Shown: positions 8,888 through 16,492 of the stretch, in pieces | Numbering within the stretch: position 1 is the stretch's first letter | Layout of the letters: every line of letters starts with the position of its first letter | From: Lewinellaceae bacterium | Lineage (GTDB): Bacteria > Bacteroidota > Bacteroidia > Chitinophagales > Saprospiraceae | DNA: 64,000 nucleotides | NCBI GenBank assembly: GCA_020636075.1 | Contig: JACJYO010000002.1 | Location: forward strand, 310,001 to 374,000 | Direction: 5' to 3' | Notes under the pieces: generated by a model | The model's input: the letters and a program-made list of their open reading frames with translations, nothing else | What the model was told of the DNA's origin: nothing | Database searches by the model: none | Made by a program: the position numbers and the translations under genes

Positions 8888-10219
8888 TTACAGGCGGATC
8901 AAAAAAACGGCGCCTGCATTAGCGGCAGAAACGACAGACAAACTGCCTTTGTGCAATTGCACGATTTGCCTGCACAAACTCAAACCAATTCCCGTTCCAT
9001 CATTTTTTGTGGTGAAAAATGGCATGAAGATTTGCTCCTGCAGATCCTCCGGTACTCCAGCGCCATTGTCGGCAACCTGAATCACGACAACGCCTTCTGA
9101 ATCTTTGGCAACGCCAAGTGTAATTACAGGGTTTTCTAGACCTTCCACTGCTTCAATGGCGTTTTTGACCAGATTGATCAACACCTGCTCCAACAGTTCC
9201 GGGTCTGCCTGGATACTTAACTGCGTTGGCGCGTATTTTTTCTCAACGGTAATACCCTTTTCCGCAAACGTTGGTTTGTACAAGGTGCACACACCATCCA
9301 GCAAATCTTCCGGGTTCACCGCCTGAAATTTCGGCTCCGGAATACGGGTCAGTTGCCTGTAGGTTTCGGTAAAATGCAGCAGGCCTTCGCTCCGTTTTTT
9401 GATGGCATTTACTGCCGTCCGGATATCATCGGCAGCATCGACATCGAAGGTGGAGAATTTGCTGACCATATCACTCGCTGTGGCAGCCAGGGAGGTTACC
9501 GGCGTCACCGAGTTCATAATTTCATGGGTAAGGATACGGATAAGTTTTTGCCAGGAATGCACTTCCTGTTCCTCCAACTCGGCACTGATATTTTGGATGG
9601 AGTACAGGTGGTACTCGCCATTTTTTAGTTTTAAAATGGTCGTGCGCACCGCCAGTTGCAGCATTTGGTTGTTTACAACCAGTTTCACTAATTGGCGCTC
9701 GCCAGGTTGCAAATCTTCCATGGCATCAAAAAGCGCCTGGTTAAACCGTTCCACGGAACGCAAGTCGGGGAAGTAGGATTTGTGCAACAAACGCTGCAAG
9801 GAGCGATTCATCAACAGTGTTTGTCCCTCTTTGTCAAAACAAATGAGCCCGGTATCCACATGCTCCACAATGGCCTGCAAATATTGGAACTGGGCTTCTT
9901 TTTCCTGCCGGATGTCGCGGAATTTATCCGTGATGACATTAAAAGCGCCATATAACTTTTTAAAACTCTGGTCGGGCTCCTGTGTCGTATAGGTAGCCGT
10001 GTAATCGTCGTATTTGATGTTGAGCAAGAAATTCGCAATCTCCGAGTTTGTTTTTTCAACCAGGTAAAACAAACTGGTAATCGCCGCAACGGCGCCCAAT
10101 CCGGAAAGTACTGCTAATCCAACAGAATCTGTGTTATACCAACTATACACGCTGCCCATCAGGAAACCTGCGATCAGCAGCACATGGATCAGGATTTTTG
10201 TTTTGAATTGTCTGAGCAT
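8888..10219 (-). CDS. NtrY/AtoS-type sensor histidine kinase
   Basis: This 443-residue kinase has two N-terminal transmembrane helices (about residues 8-25 and 33-53) separated by only a few residues, so it has almost no periplasmic sensor and probably reads membrane state or cytoplasmic signals. A PAS-like domain spans about 112-210. The phospho-acceptor motif is RILTHEIMNSVTPV, with His232. The ATPase lobe shows the N box LINLVKNAIEAV (Asn353), G1 DNGAGVP (384-390) and G2 GTGIGLS (408-414). All catalytic residues are present. It starts 2 bp after the stop of the sigma54-type response regulator, so the two form one operon and a cognate pair. The divergent genes encode a MacAB-like ABC system, its likely target. 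Confidence 0.92.
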   Translation of the reverse strand: MLRQFKTKILIHVLLIAGFLMGSVYSWYNTDSVGLAVLSGLGAVAAITSLFYLVEKTNSEIANFLLNIKYDDYTATYTTQEPDQSFKKLYGAFNVITDKFRDIRQEKEAQFQYLQAIVEHVDTGLICFDKEGQTLLMNRSLQRLLHKSYFPDLRSVERFNQALFDAMEDLQPGERQLVKLVVNNQMLQLAVRTTILKLKNGEYHLYSIQNISAELEEQEVHSWQKLIRILTHEIMNSVTPVTSLAATASDMVSKFSTFDVDAADDIRTAVNAIKKRSEGLLHFTETYRQLTRIPEPKFQAVNPEDLLDGVCTLYKPTFAEKGITVEKKYAPTQLSIQADPELLEQVLINLVKNAIEAVEGLENPVITLGVAKDSEGVVVIQVADNGAGVPEDLQEQIFMPFFTTKNDGTGIGLSLCRQIVQLHKGSLSVVSAANAGAVFLIRL

Positions 10220-10221
10220 GA

Positions 10222-11601
10222 TTAGATCCCGTGTTTTTCCAATCGACGATACAACGCCGCGCGGGTGAGACCAAGTTCATCTGCGGCTTTTGAAATATTG
10301 CCCTGGTGTTTGTTCATTGCCCGTTGAATCAACTTTTTCTCCATTTCCTCCAGGTTTAGCGTATCGTCGCCCTGGAAGAAATCGGGCGACTGGTGGAAGT
10401 CAGGGTGCAACAGGAAATCGCCTGGTGTCAGAATATTTTTTTCACACAGAATTACCGCCCGTTCGATGGCGTGTCGCAATTCGCGGATATTGCCCGGCCA
10501 GGGGTATTGTTCCAGTTTTTGCCGGGCTGCCGGGTGCAGTTCGAGGTCGGGCTTTTGGTATTTTTTCGCGTATTGTTTCAGGAAATGCTCACTAAGCAGG
10601 ACGATGTCGCCATTCCGGGCCCGCAAGGCAGGCAATTGAACCTCCACGGTGTTGATCCGGTATAGTAAATCCTGGCGGAAGGTTTTTTCGCGCACCATGT
10701 CATACAGCGGCATGTTGGTAGCGCAGATGAGGCGGATGTCAACGGAAATGGGTTGGTTGGTGCCCACGCGTACAATCTCCCGGTTTTGGAGCGATGCCAG
10801 CAGCTTGGCTTGCATGGGCAACGAGAGGTTGCCGATTTCATCCAGGAAAAGTGTCCCGTCCTGCGCTGCCTCAAAGCGGCCGGCGCGGTCTTCCCGGGCA
10901 TCGGTGAACGCGCCTTTTTTGTGGCCAAACAACTCACTTTCAAAAAGCGACTCCGGAATAGCGCCAAGGTCAACATTTACAAAAGCCCGATCATGGCGCA
11001 GCGATGCGCGGTGGATAGCCCGGGCGACAAGTTCCTTGCCTGTGCCGTTCTCGCCAAGGATCAGCACATTCGCATCCGTTTCCGCTACTTTTTCAATAGT
11101 CTTAAAGACTTCCTGCATGGCGGCAGATTGTCCGACGATGGTGCCGCCACTGGCGTCCAGTTGTTCGGTTAGCGCCCGTTGCCGGGTTTGAAGTTGCTGG
11201 ACTTCCTGTTGACTTTGACTCAGTTTGAAGGTAGACTGTACGGTAGCGAGCAGTTTTTCATTGCGCCAGGGTTTTTCGACAAAATCGGCAGCGCCGGTTT
11301 TCAGCGCCCGCACGGCTTTTTCCACCTCGCCATAGGCTGTAATCATTATTACCTGCACGCCGGGTTTTAACTCCAATGTCTTTTGCAGCCATTGTAACCC
11401 TTCTTCGCCGCTGGTATCGCCTTTTCTGAAATTCATGTCCAGCAGAACCACGTCCGGCTCTACTTGCTTGAGTTGCCGAGGAAGGTGTTGTGGGTTTTGT
11501 TCGGTAAATACCCGGTCAAAATGTTGTTTTAAAAACATTTTGAGGGAAATCAATATATCCTCTTCGTCATCGACGATAAGAACTGTACCCCGTTGTTTCA
11601 T
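10222..11601 (-). CDS. sigma54-dependent response regulator (NtrC/NtrX family)
   Basis: This 459-residue activator is built as receiver, AAA+ and Fis-type HTH. The receiver (1-120) has the acidic pocket D11/D12, phospho-acceptor D55 (VVLLDMNF) and K110. The AAA+ domain has Walker A GENGTGKE (183-190), sigma54-contact loop GAFTDA (230-235; the common form is GAFTGA) and Walker B LFLDEIG. The HTH ends the protein (NISKAADELGLTRAALYRRL). I chose the ATG at 11601 because the receiver begins immediately there; an in-frame extension to 11766 would add 55 residues unlike the family and would overlap the putative binding sites. It is the first gene of an operon with the kinase. Three dyads lie in the divergent intergenic region, probably its own binding sites. 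Confidence 0.93.
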   Translation of the reverse strand: MKQRGTVLIVDDEEDILISLKMFLKQHFDRVFTEQNPQHLPRQLKQVEPDVVLLDMNFRKGDTSGEEGLQWLQKTLELKPGVQVIMITAYGEVEKAVRALKTGAADFVEKPWRNEKLLATVQSTFKLSQSQQEVQQLQTRQRALTEQLDASGGTIVGQSAAMQEVFKTIEKVAETDANVLILGENGTGKELVARAIHRASLRHDRAFVNVDLGAIPESLFESELFGHKKGAFTDAREDRAGRFEAAQDGTLFLDEIGNLSLPMQAKLLASLQNREIVRVGTNQPISVDIRLICATNMPLYDMVREKTFRQDLLYRINTVEVQLPALRARNGDIVLLSEHFLKQYAKKYQKPDLELHPAARQKLEQYPWPGNIRELRHAIERAVILCEKNILTPGDFLLHPDFHQSPDFFQGDDTLNLEEMEKKLIQRAMNKHQGNISKAADELGLTRAALYRRLEKHGI

Positions 11602-11637
11602 GTGCAGTTTGATTCTGGTTGCGAAGTTGGGAAAAAG

Positions 11638-11741
11638 TGTCCGATAATGGACAGTTTTTGCCGTAAAAGGCTGCTTACACCTGTTTTTTTGATAGGTCTT
11701 TTTTGCCCGATAACGAACATTCCGGTGTTCAATAATGAACA
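11638..11741. promoter_or_regulatory. three 16-bp dyads, putative binding sites of the sigma54 activator
   Basis: Three related inverted repeats stand in this intergenic region: TGTCCGATAATGGACA at 11638-11653, TGCCCGATAACGAACA at 11704-11719 and TGTTCAATAATGAACA at 11726-11741. Their starts are 66 and 22 bp apart, close to whole helical turns, so they lie on one DNA face. The proximal two are centred about 97 and 75 bp upstream of the GG of the sigma54 element at 11807. This is the usual layout of enhancer sites for NtrC-type activators. Similar dyads recur at three other places in the window. Confidence 0.68.
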
Positions 11742-11806
11742 GTTCCATATGGCAATCCAGGTGCAAAAAATCTGTAAAAACTTAGTGGTCAAACGATTAT
11801 AGAAAT

Positions 11807-11822
11807 TGGCATAAGCCTTGAA
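11807..11822 (+). promoter_or_regulatory. sigma54 (-24/-12) promoter of the MacA-like gene
   Basis: TGGCATAAGCCTTGAA matches the sigma54 consensus TGGCACG-N4-TTGCA in both blocks with correct spacing. The main deviation is A for C at the -12 position. The predicted start site is near 11833, about 27 bp before the ATG at 11860. The dyads upstream and the divergent sigma54 activator gene support the call. Confidence 0.65.
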
Positions 11823-11859
11823 GAATGCAGGTGGACAAAAAGCGCATTGAAACATAACC

Positions 11860-13110
11860 ATGGATAGAAAAATTACGAAGAAGCGATTTACCTGGCAGCG
11901 GCTGCTCCTTGCAGCAGTCGGTTTGGCCATAGTGGGTTTTCTGATCGCCTCTATTTGGAAAAACGCCGGTACTTCCCGCCTGAATGTGCAGAGTGAGCGG
12001 TTGATGGTAGACACCGTTGGACAAGGGACCTTTCAGGAGTTTATCCCGGTGACCGGGGTGGTTGAGCCGCTGCGCACTGTGATCATTGATGCCGTGGAAG
12101 GCGGGAAAGTGGAAGAAAAATTTGTAGAAGACGGTGCATTCGTAAAGCCGAATCAGCCTATCCTCCGCCTGTCAAACCCCGATCTGATGGTCAATTATTT
12201 AAATCAGGAGGCCAATATCATTTCCCAGATCAATCAAATCCGGAACACATCCATTCTTATGGAACAGCAAAGCCTCAATTTGCGGGAACAGGCAGTGGAT
12301 GTGGAATATCAGCTGGAATTAAACCACGGCCGCCTGGAGCGCAACCGCTCGTTGCTGAAAGATAAGGTGATCGCCCCGGTGGATGTACAGGAAATGGAGG
12401 CGCTGTATAAAAACCTGAAAAACCGCAAAAATCTCCTGGAGGCGACCATTAAAAAAGATAGTGCCTATCAGTCCCTGCAGCAGCAACAAATGAGCTCCTC
12501 GCTGGATTTGATGGAACGCAACCTTGCCATCACCCGCCAGAGTCTGGAACAGCTCACCGTGCGCGCGCCCATTGCCGGCCAACTTTCCGGATTGAACAAA
12601 GAACTTGGTGAAAGTGTAGCCCGCAGCGAAAACATCGGCCAAATCGATGACCTGAGCAATTTCAAAGTGCGCGTACGCATCGATGAGTTTTATATTTCCC
12701 GGGTTTTTAATGATCAGGAAGGCAGTTTCGAGTTCGCGGGCAAATCGTATGCACTGAAGATCAAAAAAATATACCCACAGGTAGCCAACGGCGCATTCGA
12801 AGCCGATATGGTTTTTGTGGGCAAGGCGCCGGAAGGCATCAAACGCGGCCAGTCGGTTTCTGTACGCCTCGAACTGAGCGCCGAAGAGCAAGCCACCCTG
12901 CTCCAGCGCGGCGGGTTTTATCAAACCACCGGCGGGAATTGGGTCTACGTTGTCGACCCGTCCAGCGGCAATGCCCGCAAGCGTAACGTGCGCCTGGGTC
13001 GGCAAAATCCCAACTACTACGAGGTGTTGGAAGGTTTACAAACCGGCGATGTGGTTATCGTATCCGGATATGAAAATTTTGGCGACAAAGACGAACTGGT
13101 TTTAAAGTAA
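11860..13110 (+). CDS. MacA/HlyD-type periplasmic adaptor (membrane fusion protein)
   Basis: This 416-residue protein has an N-terminal membrane anchor (about residues 14-33) and then the adaptor fold. It has a barrel-sandwich half starting near VTGVVEPLRTVIIDAVEGGK and a long coiled-coil hairpin over about residues 105-225. The return strand is LEQLTVRAPIAGQLSGLNKE, followed by a beta-barrel and a membrane-proximal domain. Adaptors of this kind connect an inner-membrane ABC permease with an outer-membrane channel; no TolC-like gene is seen in the window. It is first in an operon with a MacB-type ATPase and FtsX permeases and sits under a sigma54 promoter. The substrate is unknown. Confidence 0.88.
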   Translation: MDRKITKKRFTWQRLLLAAVGLAIVGFLIASIWKNAGTSRLNVQSERLMVDTVGQGTFQEFIPVTGVVEPLRTVIIDAVEGGKVEEKFVEDGAFVKPNQPILRLSNPDLMVNYLNQEANIISQINQIRNTSILMEQQSLNLREQAVDVEYQLELNHGRLERNRSLLKDKVIAPVDVQEMEALYKNLKNRKNLLEATIKKDSAYQSLQQQQMSSSLDLMERNLAITRQSLEQLTVRAPIAGQLSGLNKELGESVARSENIGQIDDLSNFKVRVRIDEFYISRVFNDQEGSFEFAGKSYALKIKKIYPQVANGAFEADMVFVGKAPEGIKRGQSVSVRLELSAEEQATLLQRGGFYQTTGGNWVYVVDPSSGNARKRNVRLGRQNPNYYEVLEGLQTGDVVIVSGYENFGDKDELVLK

Positions 13111-13129
13111 CGCGAACCGCTGGTTCGCG
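13111..13129. repeat. small perfect hairpin after the adaptor gene
   Basis: CGCGAACC and GGTTCGCG flank a GCT loop directly after the adaptor stop codon. No T-run follows, so it is not a standard terminator. It may moderate expression or stabilise the upstream message before the ATPase gene at 13190. A second small hairpin (TTTGC-TTC-GCAAA) follows near 13162-13174. Confidence 0.6.
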
Positions 13130-13189
13130 CTCCAAAAAACTTTTACTCTACATTTTTAAAAATTTGCTTCGCAAAAACACACCTAAGCA

Positions 13190-13876
13190 ATGATAAAAAC
13201 AACCAATCTGTCAAAAGTGTATCGCACTGAAGAGGTGGAAACCACTGCACTCAACGAAGTTGACCTTGAAATCAAGGAAGGCGAATTCGTATCAGTCATG
13301 GGCCCTTCGGGATGTGGCAAATCCACGCTGCTCAATGTACTCGGCATGATCGACAGCCCCAGTGGCGGCGACTACCATTTCATGGGCGAGGAAGTTGGCC
13401 GGCTCAGCGAACGCAAGCGTTCCAATGTTCGCAAACACAACCTGGGTTTTGTTTTCCAAAGTTTTAACCTGATTGACGAACTCACGGTGTATGAAAATGT
13501 GGAACTGCCCATGCTTTACACCAAGGTGCCTGCGGCCGAGCGTAAACAACGCGTGGAGGAACTGCTGGAAGGCATGAACATCATGCACCGGCGCAACCAC
13601 TTCCCCCAACAACTCTCCGGGGGGCAGCAACAACGGGTAGCCGTTGCCCGCGCCATCGTTAACCGGCCCAAATTGATCCTTGCTGACGAACCGACAGGTA
13701 ACCTCGACAGCGCGAACGGTGATGAAGTCATGAAAATCCTTTCCCAACTCAACTCGGAAGGAACCACAATTCTCATGGTGACGCACTCGCAGTATTGCGC
13801 CGAATTTGGCAACCGGATCATCCGGATGCTCGACGGACAGGTCGTCACGGAGAACCTGGTGAAACAGTACTTGTAG
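13190..13876 (+). CDS. MacB/LolD-type ABC transporter ATPase
   Basis: This 228-residue stand-alone nucleotide-binding subunit powers FtsX-type permeases. It shows Walker A GPSGCGKST, Q-loop VFQSFNL, signature LSGGQQQRVAVARA, Walker B LILADEPTGNLDS and H-loop VTHS, all canonical. It lies between the adaptor and a series of large FtsX permeases that lack ATPase domains, so it probably serves several of them. A second, diverged copy is encoded at 51833-52507. An 8-bp tandem repeat starts 3 bp after its stop codon. Confidence 0.93.
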   Translation: MIKTTNLSKVYRTEEVETTALNEVDLEIKEGEFVSVMGPSGCGKSTLLNVLGMIDSPSGGDYHFMGEEVGRLSERKRSNVRKHNLGFVFQSFNLIDELTVYENVELPMLYTKVPAAERKQRVEELLEGMNIMHRRNHFPQQLSGGQQQRVAVARAIVNRPKLILADEPTGNLDSANGDEVMKILSQLNSEGTTILMVTHSQYCAEFGNRIIRMLDGQVVTENLVKQYL

Positions 13877-13879
13877 GTT

Positions 13880-13951
13880 GGGATATTGGGATATTGGGAT
13901 ATTGGGATATTGGGATATTGGGATATTGGGATATTAGGATATTAGGATATT
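13880..13951 (+). repeat. 8-bp tandem repeat, GGGATATT, nine units
   Basis: Seven perfect GGGATATT units are followed by two AGGATATT units, 72 bp in all, starting 3 bp after the ATPase stop and ending about 117 bp before the first permease start. Such a short-unit array can change in copy number by slipped-strand replication. It is outside both genes, so it could alter spacing or mRNA structure between ATPase and permease rather than reading frame. Confidence 0.95.
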
Positions 13952-14068
13952 GGGCAGCAACTAAATTTAAGCTAAAACAAAACACCGCTCGCCCGTTCAT
14001 TGATTCCGGATCGCTCGGGGGCCTTTGGCCTCAGGCAATTGCTAACGCAACAAACACAACTGATGTCT

Positions 14069-16459
14069 ATGCTTCGCAACTTTATCACTATTGCAGTTCG
14101 GAATTTACGGCACTATCGCAGTTATACATTGATCAACATTGCCGGCTTGGCGCTGGGTATTACCTGTGGTCTGCTTATTTTTCTGTTAATCCGCTTTCAC
14201 CTGAGCGTGGATACCTACCACGCACAAGCCAAGCGGATTTACCGCGTAGTGACCGACTTGCATATCGGGGACGACAACATAAATATGGGGGGAGTCCCCT
14301 ACCCCTTCGGAAAGGCGCTGCGATTGGATTTTCCGGAGATTCAATCGGTTGCCCTCACGCGTTTTGAGTCGAACAACCTGATCACCACCATACCGGATGC
14401 GGCCGATCAGCCCCGGAAAAAATTTATGCTCGAGCGCGAAATGGCTTTCGTTGAGCCCGAATTTTTCCAAACGTTTGACTATACCTGGTTAAAAGGAAAA
14501 CCTTCCGCCTTAAAAGCGCCCTTTGAGGCAGTGATCACTGCGCCACTGGCAGAAAAGTTTTTCGGAACGGCAGACCCAATTGGCAAAACCATACGCCTTG
14601 AAAATCAACACGATTTCCGCATTTCCGGCGTATTGGCCAAACCGGCAGCGAATTCGGAATTCCACAAAACCGCACTGTTTTTGTCCTATGCGTCCTACCT
14701 GGCTATCAATAACCCCGATATCATGGCCGAATGGGGTAGCATCAGCGGAAACCACCAGTGTTTTGTCGTACTACCGGAGGGACTCCAACCCAAACAAATT
14801 GAGCAAGGTTTTCCAGCGTTTGAAAAAAAGTACCACGAGAAATCCGATGAGTGGAGCTACAAGTTACAGCCGCTGAAGGATATGCACTTTAACCCCGATT
14901 ATGGTGGCGATGTGCCCAAAACCATGTTGTTCGCATTGGCCATTGTGGGGCTGTTTTTGATCGGCACAGCCTGTATCAATTTTATTAACCTGGCCACCGC
15001 GCAGGCCCTCAATCGCTCCCGTGAAGTTGGGGTACGCAAAGTGCTCGGGAGCAGTCGGTGGCAACTGTTCAACCAATTCCTTCTGGAAACCGGGTTGATC
15101 ACCCTGGCAGCTCTGGTCGTATCAATCCTGCTGGTCAGTTGGGCCCTGCCCTTCGTAAACGATCTGACCCACTCCGAACTGACCGTCAACCTGTATTCCG
15201 ATGCCGGCTTGCTACTCTTTTTGCTTGTCATGTTGTTCGGCGTCACTCTGTTGGCCGGCGCCTACCCTGCATTTATTTTGGCTGGATTCAAGCCTGTACA
15301 GGCAATTAAAGGGAAAATAAACACACAAACACTAGGAGGCTATTCACTGCGACGAGGGCTGGTAGTTACGCAGTTTGTTATTTGCCAGATCATGATCATT
15401 GCTGCCATTGTGATCTCCGGTCAGATGGATTACCTGAAAAATGCAAGCCTGGGTTTTAATAAAGATGCAATCGTCATGTTACCGGTACCCAACCCGGAAA
15501 AAAGCAACATGGAGGCGCTTCGACAACAGTTGCTCCGGGTGCCCGGGGTGCAACAATTGAGTTTCGCCTGCGATGCACCTGCGGGCGACTCACAAAATTC
15601 GGCCAACTGTCGTTTTGATACTCGGCAAGAGGACGAGCCCTGGTACATTAATACCCGACCCTGCGACGAAGCGTTTCTGTCAACATTCGGCATCGAACTG
15701 GTTGCCGGCCGAAATCTCCAACCTGGCGACACCATCCGGGAGTACCTGATCAATGAAGCTGCTGTCGAAAAACTTGGCTTGAAATCACCAGAGGAAGCAC
15801 TGGGTAAATCATTTGCCATTTGGGGCAAAGAAGCACCAATCGTTGGTGTGATCCGAAATTTCCACAACCGTTCCCTCCGCGAAACGGTGGAACCGACCGT
15901 GCTGATGACCAGTCGCGAGCGGTACGCCGCCTGCGGGGTAAAAATTGATTTGTCCAACACACCGCATATCCTGGCCGCGGTAGACCGGATTTGGAACGAC
16001 GTATACCCGGACGCCTTTTACAGCTATGCCTTCCTGGATGATAAGATCGCCCGGTTTTATGAAATTGAACATGCCTTGCTCAGCATGACCAAGGGCTTCT
16101 GTGCCATTGCCTTGTTTATCGGATGCCTCGGCTTGTTTGGCCTGGTGTCCTTTATGACAGCCCGAAAACGCAAGGAAATCGGTGTTCGGAAAGTGCTGGG
16201 TGCTACCGTAGCCCAAATATTGCAGCTCTTCGGTAAAGAATTTTTCCGCCTCATCCTGATCGCCTTCGTGCTGGCGGCGCCGCTTGGCTGGCTGGCCATG
16301 TCGGCCTGGCTGCAGGACTATCCATACCGGATTCCGCTTGGTGCAGGCGTTTTTCTGGCGACAATTGGCGCAACCTGTTTAGTCGCCTTGTTGACCGTTG
16401 GCGCCCAAAGTTTAAAAGCAGCCCGATCGAACCCGGCCAACAGCCTCCGCTCGGAATAA
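14069..16459 (+). CDS. FtsX/MacB-type ABC permease, copy 1
   Basis: This permease of about 796 residues has the double-domain layout common in Bacteroidota. A first transmembrane helix (YTLINIAGLALGITCGLLI) leads into a MacB-like periplasmic domain and a first FtsX domain. A second helix, periplasmic domain and FtsX domain follow. The coupling motifs REVGVRKVLGSSRWQL (near residue 316) and KEIGVRKVLGAT (near 700) contact the ATPase in this family. The C-terminus is NPANSLRSE. I chose the ATG at 14069 because paralogues begin M-[LFW]-x-N; ATG 14063 is equally possible. It is the first permease after the ATPase, separated by a tandem repeat. Substrate unknown. Confidence 0.88.
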   Translation: MLRNFITIAVRNLRHYRSYTLINIAGLALGITCGLLIFLLIRFHLSVDTYHAQAKRIYRVVTDLHIGDDNINMGGVPYPFGKALRLDFPEIQSVALTRFESNNLITTIPDAADQPRKKFMLEREMAFVEPEFFQTFDYTWLKGKPSALKAPFEAVITAPLAEKFFGTADPIGKTIRLENQHDFRISGVLAKPAANSEFHKTALFLSYASYLAINNPDIMAEWGSISGNHQCFVVLPEGLQPKQIEQGFPAFEKKYHEKSDEWSYKLQPLKDMHFNPDYGGDVPKTMLFALAIVGLFLIGTACINFINLATAQALNRSREVGVRKVLGSSRWQLFNQFLLETGLITLAALVVSILLVSWALPFVNDLTHSELTVNLYSDAGLLLFLLVMLFGVTLLAGAYPAFILAGFKPVQAIKGKINTQTLGGYSLRRGLVVTQFVICQIMIIAAIVISGQMDYLKNASLGFNKDAIVMLPVPNPEKSNMEALRQQLLRVPGVQQLSFACDAPAGDSQNSANCRFDTRQEDEPWYINTRPCDEAFLSTFGIELVAGRNLQPGDTIREYLINEAAVEKLGLKSPEEALGKSFAIWGKEAPIVGVIRNFHNRSLRETVEPTVLMTSRERYAACGVKIDLSNTPHILAAVDRIWNDVYPDAFYSYAFLDDKIARFYEIEHALLSMTKGFCAIALFIGCLGLFGLVSFMTARKRKEIGVRKVLGATVAQILQLFGKEFFRLILIAFVLAAPLGWLAMSAWLQDYPYRIPLGAGVFLATIGATCLVALLTVGAQSLKAARSNPANSLRSE

Positions 16460-16492
16460 TTGTCTACTGTCCATTCTCTATCGCATAACACC

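Noticed and set aside
11602..11766. N-terminal extension of the sigma54 response regulator
   Set aside because: It adds 55 residues unlike any receiver domain and would place coding sequence over the dyads; the ATG at 11601 fits the family.
12319..13005. Open frame of 228 codons on the minus strand inside the MacA-like gene
   Set aside because: It is antisense to clear adaptor sequence, with no recognisable domain.
13880..13951. Tandem array read as coding for a repetitive peptide (frame from 13795)
   Set aside because: The frame begins inside the ATPase gene in another phase and runs into the permease gene; no start signal or family supports it.
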